Assembly (NCBI GenBank): GCA_963829705.1
Contig: CAWHJN010000005.1
Location: 744,001-808,000, forward strand
Reading direction: 5' to 3'
Origin: CAWHJN01 sp963829705
GTDB taxonomy: Bacteria > Bacteroidota > Rhodothermia > Rhodothermales > BA12
DNA length: 64,000 nucleotides
The translations under genes were made by a program, and so were the position numbers. The first letter of the stretch is position 1. Every line of letters begins with the position of its first letter. Below are positions 37,351-45,596 of this stretch, in pieces. The notes under the pieces are model-generated. The model searched no databases. It saw only the letters and a list, made by a program, of their open reading frames with translations, and was not told the DNA's origin.

Positions 37351-39669
37351 TCAGCCGGCGGTGCGCCCGAACGGCACACGCAGCCGCACGACGACGTTGC
37401 GGCCGGGGTGGTCGGAGAAGTAGCGAAAGCGGCTGAGATAGTCGCGGTACGTGGTGTCGAACACGTTCTCGACGCTCAAGGTCACCGAAACCGGCGTGTC
37501 GCCCAGCGGCAGCGTGCCCGACAGACCCGCGTTGAAGAGCCGGTAGCCGGGCGGTGGCGACGCAAAATCCGCCCCTTCGGGCACGCGGCCTTGCCGCGCC
37601 ACGAAGCGTCCCTCGACCGTCAGCGTGCCCTCGCGGAAAACGTGCGTCTCCGGCATGTGCCACGTCGCAGAAACGCCGAGGCGGTCGGCGGGCATCCCGT
37701 AGAGCGGCACGTCGCGCCGCGTATCGTCAGCCCGGACGATCCCGAGCGTGGCCTCGAACGACACCGCATCAACCGGATGCACGCCGACTTGCCCGTCCAC
37801 GCCGCGCAAAAGCGCGTCGGTTTGCTGGTGCGTGTAGCGCGGGAACGTGCCCCGGAACGTCGTCACGAGCGCGGTGTCGGGGAAGAGCAGGAGAAAGCCG
37901 TCGAACCGCGTGGCATAGACGCTGGCTTCCAGGTGGACGCGGCGGCCCTCGTGGCGCAGCGTCGCGTCCACGCCCGTGCCGCGCTCGCGGCCCAGCGCGG
38001 CATCGCCCACCTCGAACTGCGCCGTGCCGTGATGCACGCCGTACGAATACAACTCGTTGACGGAGGGCGGACGCCACGCCGAGCCGACGTTCGCCGCCGC
38101 AGACCACGCGGGCGCGAACTGCCAGATCACGCCCGCTGCGCCTGTGAACGCCTGGTAGCGCGAGATCGTCCGCTCGAACGCGCCATTCACGCGCGGATAC
38201 GCTTCGAGGTGGCGGGCATCGTAGCGCGTGCCGGCTTCGAGCGTGAGCGTGCCGAGCGCGTACGTGCCGCGCGCGAACACGCCGCCGGTAAGCGCCCGGA
38301 AGTTGGGGATGAGCTGCCCTGCCTCGCCGTTGCGGTTGCTCTGGTTGAGGCCGCTCGCGCCCGCGCTCCACACGAACCGCCCCACGGGCCGCGCCTGATA
38401 GCGCAGCGCGAGCGTCTGGCTGACGAGTGACAGGTCGAAGGCCACGCGCCCATCGGGCACCACCTGCCCCCGGTAGTGCCGGTCGAACTCCTGCCGGTGG
38501 TTTTTCTGGATGCCGTACTGGGCGTCGAGGCGCGCGCCGCCGGGCAGGTTGGCGTGCGCCCGCGCGCTCAACAGGTCGTGCGTGATGGCTTGTTTGGGCG
38601 CTTCGATGGTGTACGAGAACGGCCCCGTCACGAACGGCTCTCCGCTGGCGAGTGCCAGGCGCAGGTCTTCCGTCCCGCCGATGTGCGCGCCCTGGAAGAT
38701 GCCGAGGTCGGTCTGGAAGCGGCTCACCTGCACGTCGAAGCCGTAGCGCGCCCGGTGCAGGCCCACCGCCACGAGTGCGTTCCGCTCGAAGAAGCCCGAG
38801 TTGACGAGTCCGTAGTGCGGCGCCTGCGCGTCGCCCGCTCGCCGCACGCTGGCCTGCACGCGCCCGCCCAGCCCGCGCACGCGGCCCGACGCGCCCTCGA
38901 CGAGGAGCGACGCCGCGCCTTGCCGGTTGTTCGAGAACGCGTTGAACTGCACCTCGCCGCTCACGCCGGGCTGCGTCGGCAGCTCGCGCGGCACCACGCG
39001 GATCACGCCGCCGATGGCACCCACGCCGTACTCGACGCCCGCCACGCCGCGCACGAGTTCGATGCGCGCGGGGGCGAACGGATCGATCTCGGGCGCGTGC
39101 TCGCCGCCCCACTGCTGCCCCTCCTGCGGCACGCCCGCGTTGAAGACGACGACGCGCTCCGAGTGCAGCCCGCGCACGACGGGCTTCGAAATACTCGGCC
39201 CGGTCGAGAGCGTTGCCACACCGGGAAGCTTGTCGAGCGTCTCGCCGAGCGTCTGCCCGCGCATCTTCGACAACTCCTCGTCGCCGAGCACCGTGGCCGA
39301 CTGCGTGCGCTCGGTGAGGCGCGCGCGCGTGGCGTCTTCCGTCACGACGACATCGCCGAGCGCGAGGGAAGCCGTCGTCAGCGTCACATCGAGCCGGGTC
39401 GTCTCGCCTGTTTGCAGCGTCACGGCGCGGGTGAACCGCGTAAAGCCGATAAAGCGCACTTCGACGGTATCCACCCCCGCGGTCAAGTTTTCGAGGCGGT
39501 AGCGCCCGTCGGCGTCGGTGACGGTGCCGCGCTGCTGCGCCCGGACGAGCACTTCCGCACCGGGAAGCCCGAGGCCGTCCGTGTCGCGGACGGTGCCTTC
39601 GAGCGATTGTGCCTGTGCCATCCCCGCGCAGAACGCGCACACGGCGACCAGGCAGAGCCTTTTGGTCAT
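37351..39669 (-). CDS. TonB-dependent outer membrane receptor, ZnuD-like
   Basis: 772 residues from the ATG at 39669, supported by AGGAGA seven bases upstream (39677-39682). A signal peptide (about 1-21) is followed by a carboxypeptidase-regulatory-like domain (EGTVRDTDGLGLPGAEVLVR). The plug contains SISKPVVRGLHSERVVVFNA, GVPQEGQQWGGEHAPEID and GVGAIGGVIRV, close to the plug of zinc-linked ZnuD receptors. The rest is a 22-strand barrel ending in an FGRTAG tail. It should import a metal or metal chelate with TonB energy. Upstream is a small CxxCH protein, downstream a lipoprotein and an ABC pair. Zinc is inferred from plug similarity and neighbours. Confidence 0.85.
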   Translation of the reverse strand: MTKRLCLVAVCAFCAGMAQAQSLEGTVRDTDGLGLPGAEVLVRAQQRGTVTDADGRYRLENLTAGVDTVEVRFIGFTRFTRAVTLQTGETTRLDVTLTTASLALGDVVVTEDATRARLTERTQSATVLGDEELSKMRGQTLGETLDKLPGVATLSTGPSISKPVVRGLHSERVVVFNAGVPQEGQQWGGEHAPEIDPFAPARIELVRGVAGVEYGVGAIGGVIRVVPRELPTQPGVSGEVQFNAFSNNRQGAASLLVEGASGRVRGLGGRVQASVRRAGDAQAPHYGLVNSGFFERNALVAVGLHRARYGFDVQVSRFQTDLGIFQGAHIGGTEDLRLALASGEPFVTGPFSYTIEAPKQAITHDLLSARAHANLPGGARLDAQYGIQKNHRQEFDRHYRGQVVPDGRVAFDLSLVSQTLALRYQARPVGRFVWSAGASGLNQSNRNGEAGQLIPNFRALTGGVFARGTYALGTLTLEAGTRYDARHLEAYPRVNGAFERTISRYQAFTGAAGVIWQFAPAWSAAANVGSAWRPPSVNELYSYGVHHGTAQFEVGDAALGRERGTGVDATLRHEGRRVHLEASVYATRFDGFLLLFPDTALVTTFRGTFPRYTHQQTDALLRGVDGQVGVHPVDAVSFEATLGIVRADDTRRDVPLYGMPADRLGVSATWHMPETHVFREGTLTVEGRFVARQGRVPEGADFASPPPGYRLFNAGLSGTLPLGDTPVSVTLSVENVFDTTYRDYLSRFRYFSDHPGRNVVVRLRVPFGRTAG

Positions 39670-39725
39670 GATGTTCTCTCCTGTCGGCGCGTACCCCTCG
39701 GGGCGCGGCACCGGATGCCAGATGT

Positions 39726-39753
39726 GCCGCCTCTCGAATCTCGAGTGGGCGGC
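39726..39753. terminator. Hairpin between the CxxCH gene and the TonB receptor
   Basis: GCCGCC (39726-39731) pairs with GGCGGC (39748-39753), and CTCGA (39733-39737) with TCGAG (39741-39745), leaving a 3-nt loop. No T run follows on the minus strand. It may attenuate or stabilise the receptor mRNA. Confidence 0.4.
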
Positions 39754-39763
39754 GCTTCGCGTG

Positions 39764-40069
39764 TCAGGAGAGCACGGGTGGGCCGCGTGGCTGCGGTGCG
39801 GGCGCGAAGACGACGGGCGGGGTGTGCCAGGAGGGCTCTGCCACCTGCCCGAGCGGCGTCGCGGAGTGGGACGCGGGCACGTCGGGCGTGACGGCCACGT
39901 ACGTCTGGTGGCACAGGCCGCAGTCCGCCTGCACAGTGGGCGCGTGCCACGCATCCTGCGTGCCGGCCCGGAGGTGCGCCGCCGCGTGCCCCAGCGGCAC
40001 CGCTGCGATGCCCACGAAGAGCAGCGCGACGAGCGACCAGGCAGCGGTATGCGGCGAGTGGCGATTCAT
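39764..40069 (-). CDS. Small periplasmic CxxCH protein, probable metal-locus member
   Basis: 101 residues from the ATG at 40069. A signal peptide (about 10-30) precedes a short His-containing stretch (GHAAAHLRAG), a CGLCH motif near residue 53 and a proline-rich tail. CxxCH could bind heme c or, together with the histidines, a metal ion. Small Cys/His proteins of this type precede ZnuD-like TonB receptors in other Bacteroidota, and here the receptor gene follows after 94 bases. It begins 31 bases after the def stop. I do not recognise a named family. Confidence 0.6.
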   Translation of the reverse strand: MNRHSPHTAAWSLVALLFVGIAAVPLGHAAAHLRAGTQDAWHAPTVQADCGLCHQTYVAVTPDVPASHSATPLGQVAEPSWHTPPVVFAPAPQPRGPPVLS

Positions 40070-40100
40070 GCAGGCCCTACTGGTACGTCCGAAGCGGGTT

Positions 40101-40670
40101 TCAGACGGCTTCGGGGGTGGCGAGCGGGTAGTCGGCCTCCACCTTTCCACGCGCCATCTCGCGCAGCCGCCGCCCCAGCATCCGCCGCCGGAAGGGCGAG
40201 ATGAGATCGACGAACAGGACGCCTTCGAGGTGGTCGTACTCGTGCTGGATCACGCGGGCCAGCAGCCCGTCGATCTCGATTTCCTGCGGCGTAAAGGCGC
40301 GGTCACGATAGGCGATGCGAACCGCAGACGGCCGCCGGACGTTTTCGCGCAGATCGGGGATGGACAGGCAGCCCTCCTCGAAATCCACCTCGTCGTCGCT
40401 TTCCCAGACGATCTCCGGGTTGATGAACACCATCGGCTGCGGCGGATACAGCGCGGCTTCCTCCTCCGAGTCCAGCATCCGCGTCAGGTCCACGACGAAC
40501 AGCCGCACGTCACGGCCCACCTGCGGCGCGGCCAGCCCGATGCCCTCGGCCCCGTCCATCGTCTCGATCATGTCGGCGACGAGCGCGTCGAGGTCAGCGG
40601 AAGGCGCGTCTACGTCCACCGCTTCGCGGCGCAGGATGTCCTGTCCGTAGGTGTAGATGGGGAGGATCAT
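40101..40670 (-). CDS. def: Peptide deformylase
   Basis: 189 residues. It removes the formyl group from new N-terminal methionines in the cytoplasm. The three family motifs are intact: GIGLAAPQVG at 43-52, EEGCLSIP with metal ligand C101, and QHEYDHLEG with ligands H143 and H147 and catalytic E144. The last 20 residues form a charged tail. It lies between ruvX and the small CxxCH gene on the same strand; the usual partner fmt is not in the window. Confidence 0.95.
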   Translation of the reverse strand: MILPIYTYGQDILRREAVDVDAPSADLDALVADMIETMDGAEGIGLAAPQVGRDVRLFVVDLTRMLDSEEEAALYPPQPMVFINPEIVWESDDEVDFEEGCLSIPDLRENVRRPSAVRIAYRDRAFTPQEIEIDGLLARVIQHEYDHLEGVLFVDLISPFRRRMLGRRLREMARGKVEADYPLATPEAV

Positions 40671-40755
40671 GGCAGGAAAGGCGTTTCGAGCCGCGTGAAC
40701 GTGAGCACCGCGCCCAGGTTCAGCCCGGTTTCGCAGTCAGTTTGCTGGAGTGCAT

Positions 40756-40811
40756 GGGTACGAGGATACCGGGTACACGCTCGCTTCCAACGGTACCTCG
40801 TACCCCTCTGC
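40756..40811. repeat. Heptad-periodic inverted repeat between ruvX and def
   Basis: G-rich heptads GGGTACG, AGGATAC and CGGGTAC (40756-40776) face C-rich heptads CGGTACC, TCGTACC and CCTCTGC (40791-40811). Bases 40756-40770 pair with 40792-40805 over 14 bp with one bulged A. It fills most of the 159-base gap and lacks a T run. Confidence 0.6.
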
Positions 40812-40829
40812 GTTCTGCTCCGACCAGCC

Positions 40830-41255
40830 CTACCGTCCTTCGAGGTAGTCTTCGAGCAGCACGCACGCCGCCATCGCATCGACTTGCCCTTTGTCGCGCC
40901 GCGCGTTTTTCCACCGTCCGGCGTCGTGCAGCCGCGACTTGGCTTCCTCCGACGTGTAGCGCTCGTCCTGCAGCACGACGCGCACACCGGGCAGCGCCTT
41001 TTCGATGCGGCGCAGAAAGGGCCGCACCGCCTCCACCGCCGCGCCCTCGGTACCGTCGGCGTCGAGGGGCCAGCCCAGCACGACGCACGCGAGGCCGTCG
41101 GCGGCGTGCTGCTCGCGCAGACGGGCGAGGGCCTCGGCGGGCGTGAACGTGCCGACGGGTCGGGCGAAGAGCCGCAGCGGGTCCGACACGGCGATGCCGA
41201 CGCGCTTGCGTCCGGGATCGACGGCGGCGATGCGGCCAGGGGTTTCGTCGGGCAT
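40830..41255 (-). CDS. ruvX: YqgF/RuvX family Holliday junction resolvase-like protein
   Basis: 141 residues from the ATG at 41255. The RNase H-like fold is marked by RIAAVDPGRKRVGIAVSDP with the first catalytic Asp, VVLGWPLDADGTEG, LQDERYTSEEA with the Glu, and KGQVDAMAACVLLEDYLEGR with the last Asp. The family includes proteins that process pre-16S rRNA ends and others proposed to cut Holliday junctions; the sequence does not decide. It is 72 bases downstream of the HU gene on the same strand. Confidence 0.88.
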   Translation of the reverse strand: MPDETPGRIAAVDPGRKRVGIAVSDPLRLFARPVGTFTPAEALARLREQHAADGLACVVLGWPLDADGTEGAAVEAVRPFLRRIEKALPGVRVVLQDERYTSEEAKSRLHDAGRWKNARRDKGQVDAMAACVLLEDYLEGR

Positions 41256-41327
41256 AGACGCTGTAAACGCGACGAGCGAGCCATCCGGGAGAATGGCTCG
41301 CTCGCGCAAAAGTGGGCGCGTAAAACG

Positions 41328-41699
41328 TCAGTTTACGACGGCCGGCTTCGCCTTCGAACGGTCGGCGCTGCCTTCGGGCAGGGCGTAGTTGAGTTCCTTC
41401 AGCGGCGTCTGCAACACGGCCTTGAGGCGTTTGCTGGGCTTGAAGTGCGTTTTGCGGCGGCTCGGGATGAAGACGGTTTCGTTCGTCTTGGGGTTGCGCG
41501 CTTTGGGTTTAGCCTTGGTCTTCTTGACCTCGAAGACGCCGAAGTCGCGCAGTTCGATGCGGACTTCCGGGTCGGCGTTGAGCATCAGGTCACTCATGGC
41601 TCCGATCACCGCCGTCACCCACGGCTCGCTGCGGTAAATGGGTTCGTCCATCATCTCCGCGACGCGACGGGCAACGTCTTTCTTGGTAAGCGTGGTCAA
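41328..41699 (-). CDS. HU-like DNA-binding protein with basic tail
   Basis: 123 residues. I place the start at the TTG at 41699 because a full AGGAGG lies seven bases before it and the family starts at LTTLTKKDVARRVAEMM. The DNA-binding arm (FGVFEVKKTKAKPKARNPKT, then VFIPSRRKTHFKPSKRLK) is typical of HU/IHF. About 25 residues after the fold (LQTPLKELNYALPEGSADRS) form a tail not found in E. coli HU. It likely compacts and bends DNA as a dimer. Its strong ribosome site and canonical promoter suggest high expression. Confidence 0.88.
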   Translation of the reverse strand: MTTLTKKDVARRVAEMMDEPIYRSEPWVTAVIGAMSDLMLNADPEVRIELRDFGVFEVKKTKAKPKARNPKTNETVFIPSRRKTHFKPSKRLKAVLQTPLKELNYALPEGSADRSKAKPAVVN

Positions 41700-41706
41700 G
41701 GAAACA

Positions 41707-41712
41707 CCTCCT
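41707..41712 (-). promoter_or_regulatory. Strong Shine-Dalgarno of the HU gene
   Basis: AGGAGG on the minus strand lies seven bases upstream of the TTG at 41699 and decides that start. Most leaders in the window are pyrimidine-rich and lack such a site; the TonB receptor (39677-39682) is the other clear exception. Confidence 0.75.
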
Positions 41713-41811
41713 GTTGATTGGTGGGGGAAGGGAGAAGAGTGAGGAAGAGAGCGCTGCCGCGTGGCCGGTCGGCACGGTGAGTACCGACGCATCCTTGCAA
41801 CAGCATATGTC

Positions 41812-41841
41812 TAAATAACTTAACATCTTGGCTCCGGTCAA
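41812..41841 (-). promoter_or_regulatory. Probable sigma-70-like promoter of the HU gene
   Basis: TTGACC (41836-41841) is followed after 18 bases by TATTTA (41812-41817) on the minus strand, in the only AT-rich patch of the area. It predicts a leader of about 105 nt for the HU mRNA. Confidence 0.45.
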
Positions 41842-41912
41842 GCCTTTTGCCACAGTTTCCGCCCGCCACGCCGTTTTTTGTTGAAGAACATGGCATTCAT
41901 CCGCCCGGACCG

Positions 41913-44144
41913 CTACTCTTCGAGGCGGTAGACGCCGGAAATGCCCTCGATGCGCTCGAGGCGGCTGATGATGCGGCGCAGGTGTTCGAGGTCCGCGACG
42001 GCCAGCAGCACGGTGCCGTCGAAAAAGCCCTCCTCCGAATTGATGGTGAGCGAGCGGATGTTGGTCTTGAGGTTTTTCGAGATCACCGTCGTCAGGTCGC
42101 TCACGATGCCCACGCGGTCTTCGCCCATCACGCGGAGGGCCACCACGAACTGCACGTCCTTGTAGCGGCTCCAGCCCACCTGCACGATGCGGTCGGCGTG
42201 GTTGACGAGCAGGTGGGGCGCGTTGCGGCACGAGGTGCGGTGGATCTTGATCGCGCCCGTTTTGCTCGTGAAGCCGAAAATGTCGTCGCCGGGGATGGGG
42301 GTGCAGCACGAGGCGTACTCCGTCACGACGTGCGTTTGCTGCTCGCCGTTGATGACGAGGGCGGGCGTGCTCGCGTCGCGCGCGGTGTCGATGAAAGCGG
42401 AGGCGAAGTAACGCTGGAGGTCGTCGGCGGTGGCTTCCTCGCGCGGCGCGCCGTTTTTGAGGATATGGATGAGCTCGTCGGCGTCCTGCGTGCCTTTGCC
42501 GAGTTCCTCGAACAGGTCCTGCGACGCGCCGAACTTGAGCGTGATCGCCTGCTCGCGCATCGCGCCCTCGTGCGTGTCGAGGCCCGCCTTACGCGCCTTC
42601 TTCTCCCAGATCTCGCGCCCGATGTCGATGGCCTTGCGGCGCTTCTCGTTGGCCCACTGCCGCACCTGACTTTTGGCCTTGTGCGTGACGACGAAGTGGA
42701 CCCAGTCGGGGTTGGGCGTCTGCTTTTTGGAGGTGATGATCTCGATCTGGTCGCCGCTGGACAGCTTGTAGGAGAGCGGCACCATCTTGCCGTTGACCTT
42801 CGCGCCGATGCAGTGAAAGCCGACCTCGGTGTGGACCTGGAAGGCGAAATCGACGGGCGTGGCGTCGCGCGGCAGCGTCATCACGTCGCCCCGGGGCGTG
42901 AAGACGTGGATCTCAGCGTCGTAGAGGTTGAGGCGGAAGTCCTGCACGAACTCCGTCGCCAGCTCGGAGCGCGGCGTCTCGAGCAGGTCGCGCACCCACG
43001 TCAGCCAGGCGTCGAAGCGGCCCGCACTCGAACGCACGCCTTCCTTGTACTTCCAGTGCGCCGCCACGCCGCGCTCGGCCACATCGTGCATGGTCTGCGT
43101 CCGCACCTGCACCTCCACGCGCCGCCCCTGCGGCCCCAGCACGGTCGTGTGCAAACTCTGGTAGCCGTTGGACTTGGGGTTGGAGATGAAGTCGTGGAAG
43201 CGTTCGGGGATGGGCGTGTACGTGTCCGTGACGACGGAATACGCCCGCCAGCACTCCTCGCGGCCTTTCTTGCCCGGCGTCCTGATGACGATGCGGACGG
43301 CCATGAGGTCGTAGATCTCGGCGAGCGTTTTCAGGCTCTGCCGCTGCATCTTGCGGTAGATCGAGTAGATGTTCTTGGGCCGCCCGTACATCTCGAACTC
43401 GAAGTGCTCCTCGGTGAGCCGCGCGCGCAGCGGGTCCATGAAGCTCTTCAAATACGCCTCGCGCTCCTGCTTCGTCGCCTGCAAACCGCTGGCGATCTCG
43501 TAGTACGTCTCGGGGTCGATGACGCGCAGCGACAGGTCTTCCATCTCGCTCTTGATGCGGAAGAGCCCGAAGCGGTGGGCCAGCGGCGCGTAGAGGGCGA
43601 GCGTTTCGTGGGCGATCTTGAGGGCTTTCTGCGGGCGCAGGCCCGTGATCGTCCGCATGTTGTGGACGCGGTCGGCGAACTTGATGAGGATGACGCGGAT
43701 GTCCGACGCCATCGAGAGCATGAGCTTCCTGACGTTCTCGGCCTGCCCGATCTCACGCGAGGCGAAGACGCCCCGGATCTTGGTGAGGCCGTCCACGAGC
43801 GTCGCCACCTCGGCGCCGAAGGCCTGACTGAGCAGGCTCAGCGTGATCTCGGTGTCCTCGACGACGTCGTGCAACAGCGCCGCCGCCACGCTCACGTCGT
43901 CGAAAGCGATCTCGTCGACGTAGATGCGGGCGACGGCGAGCGGGTGGAGGATGTAGGGCTCGCCGGTGGCGCGCCGGTCGTCGCGGTGGGCCCAGTGCGC
44001 CAGGTGGAAGGCGCGGCGCAGCATGTCCTCGTCGGGGGTGGTCAGCACGCGGCGGCACGCCTCGAGGAGCGCCTCGAACTCGGCGGCGACCTCGGGCTCG
44101 ACGGGAAGGTGTTCGGGCTGGAGGAGGGGGGACGTCTGGATCAT
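41913..44144 (-). CDS. Bifunctional (p)ppGpp synthetase/hydrolase, RelA/SpoT family
   Basis: 743 residues. The HD hydrolase domain includes ATGEPYILHPLAVARIY and H92-D93 in LLHDVVEDTE, so the hydrolase looks active. The synthetase domain contains GRPKNIYSIYRKMQ, the FHDFISNPKSNGYQSLHTTV stretch and EVQVRTQTMHDVAE. A TGS domain (HVFTPRGDVMTLP), a helical/CC segment (ASCCTPIPGDDI) and a C-terminal ACT domain (GIVSDLTTVISKNLK) follow. This is the Rsh layout of a single enzyme that makes and breaks the alarmone in the stringent response. It appears monocistronic. Confidence 0.93.
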   Translation of the reverse strand: MIQTSPLLQPEHLPVEPEVAAEFEALLEACRRVLTTPDEDMLRRAFHLAHWAHRDDRRATGEPYILHPLAVARIYVDEIAFDDVSVAAALLHDVVEDTEITLSLLSQAFGAEVATLVDGLTKIRGVFASREIGQAENVRKLMLSMASDIRVILIKFADRVHNMRTITGLRPQKALKIAHETLALYAPLAHRFGLFRIKSEMEDLSLRVIDPETYYEIASGLQATKQEREAYLKSFMDPLRARLTEEHFEFEMYGRPKNIYSIYRKMQRQSLKTLAEIYDLMAVRIVIRTPGKKGREECWRAYSVVTDTYTPIPERFHDFISNPKSNGYQSLHTTVLGPQGRRVEVQVRTQTMHDVAERGVAAHWKYKEGVRSSAGRFDAWLTWVRDLLETPRSELATEFVQDFRLNLYDAEIHVFTPRGDVMTLPRDATPVDFAFQVHTEVGFHCIGAKVNGKMVPLSYKLSSGDQIEIITSKKQTPNPDWVHFVVTHKAKSQVRQWANEKRRKAIDIGREIWEKKARKAGLDTHEGAMREQAITLKFGASQDLFEELGKGTQDADELIHILKNGAPREEATADDLQRYFASAFIDTARDASTPALVINGEQQTHVVTEYASCCTPIPGDDIFGFTSKTGAIKIHRTSCRNAPHLLVNHADRIVQVGWSRYKDVQFVVALRVMGEDRVGIVSDLTTVISKNLKTNIRSLTINSEEGFFDGTVLLAVADLEHLRRIISRLERIEGISGVYRLEE

Positions 44145-44230
44145 GCGGGCAACGGCTGGGCGTGTGTAAACGCGGGCAGGTACGGAAGGTTGTTGCGCGC
44201 CGCGTGCCGCCGCCGCGCCGCCGCACGGCG

Positions 44231-44238
44231 TACCTTTG
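44231..44238 (+). promoter_or_regulatory. TAnnTTTG -7 box upstream of the glycosyltransferase
   Basis: TACCTTTG is an exact match to the Bacteroidota -7 consensus TAnnTTTG, 55 bases before the ATG at 44294. No good TTTG -33 element is at the usual distance, so support is moderate. Confidence 0.35.
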
Positions 44239-44293
44239 GGACGGCCCCTCTTTCCTCTCGTGCTTTCCCCCGGCTCCGCGGACGCGCTGCTCC

Positions 44294-45502
44294 ATGCACA
44301 TCGCCGTCTTTTACCAGTATTACCACAACCCGGACTGCGCGGCAGCGGCCAAGCACTACACGTCGCTCCAGCACTGGGTGGCGGAGCACACGGTGACGAT
44401 GATCACGAGTGCCCGGTGGCGCGGCGAACGCCTCACCGAGCGGTACCCGTGGGTGCCCGAGGGCGTGCGGCTCGTCGAGTTCGACGTGCCGTACGACAAC
44501 CGGATGTCGGCGCTGCGGCGCGGGGGTGCGTTTGCACGGTACGCGCTCAAGGCGCTGCGCGCGGGCAGCAGGATGCCGCGCCCCGACGTCGTCTTCGGCA
44601 CGTCTACACCGCTGTCGGCGGCGTGGGTGGCGGCGCGGGTGGCGCGGCACCACGGCGTGCCGTGGGTGTTCGAGGTGCGCGACCTCTGGCCCGATTTTCC
44701 CATCGAGATGGGGGCCGTGCCGCCCCGGCTACACGGCCCGCTGCGCGCCGCCGAGGCCCGCCTCTACCGCGACGCCGCCCACCTCGTCGCCTTCTCGCCC
44801 GGCATCGAGGCGCACCTGGCCGTGCAGGGCCATGCCGACAAGACGACGCTGCTCTACAACGGCACCGACCTCGCCCTGATCGACGCCGCGCGCGGCCATG
44901 ACTTCGAGGCGCTGCGATCCGCGTACGGACTGGGCGACAAGCGCGTGCTGCTCTACGCGGGCACCTTTGGGCGTGCCAACGCCATCTCGCTGATGCTCGA
45001 GGCCGCCCGCCGCCTCGCCTACCGCGACGACCACGTGTTCGTTTTCCTCGGCGATGGCTACTACCAGGAGGCGCTCGCCGAGGCCGAGCGGACGCTGCCC
45101 AACGTGCGGCTCGTGCCGCCCCAGCCGCACCACGCCATCTTCGACTGGTTTCACCTGGCGTATGCCTCGCTGGTGTCGTTCCTGCCGCTGCCCGTGCTGG
45201 GGGCCAACTCGCCGTCGAAGCTCTACGACAGCCTCGCCTGCGGCACGCCCATCGTCGTCACCAACGACGGCTGGATGCGCGACCTCGTCGAGGCGCATGG
45301 CTGCGGCTGGTTTGCCTCGTCTGCCGATGAAGACGGCTACGTGGCCACGCTCGCCCATCTGCTCGACCACCCGGAGGAGGTCGCCGAGGCGGGCGAGCGT
45401 GCCGCGGCGATGGTGCATCACCCCGGCCTGCGAATCCTCTTCGACCGCGATGCGCAGGCGCGGCGCTACCTCGATATTTTCGAGCGGGTTGCTGGCGGGT
45501 AG
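44294..45502 (+). CDS. GT4-family glycosyltransferase (WbuB-like)
   Basis: 402 residues from the ATG at 44294, where MHIAVFYQYYHNPDCAAAAK starts the GT-B N-terminal lobe. RPDVVFGTSTPLSAAWVAAR and WVFEVRDLWPDFPIEMGAVP are typical of WbuB-like enzymes of surface polysaccharide synthesis. The C-terminal lobe has LLYAGTFGRAN, the PSKLYDSLACGTPIVVT donor motif and a final helix. It transfers a sugar nucleotide-derived residue; donor and acceptor are unknown. The stop codon is followed by AGGTTGG as after tolC. Confidence 0.85.
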   Translation: MHIAVFYQYYHNPDCAAAAKHYTSLQHWVAEHTVTMITSARWRGERLTERYPWVPEGVRLVEFDVPYDNRMSALRRGGAFARYALKALRAGSRMPRPDVVFGTSTPLSAAWVAARVARHHGVPWVFEVRDLWPDFPIEMGAVPPRLHGPLRAAEARLYRDAAHLVAFSPGIEAHLAVQGHADKTTLLYNGTDLALIDAARGHDFEALRSAYGLGDKRVLLYAGTFGRANAISLMLEAARRLAYRDDHVFVFLGDGYYQEALAEAERTLPNVRLVPPQPHHAIFDWFHLAYASLVSFLPLPVLGANSPSKLYDSLACGTPIVVTNDGWMRDLVEAHGCGWFASSADEDGYVATLAHLLDHPEEVAEAGERAAAMVHHPGLRILFDRDAQARRYLDIFERVAGG

Positions 45503-45596
45503 AGGTTGGACTTCGGCAGCGGTAAAGCCGGGTTTTCTTACCCCCTCTTTTTCGGGCCGTCACCCTGCCTGCCCTGCTCGCTCCGCTCTCCGACCT

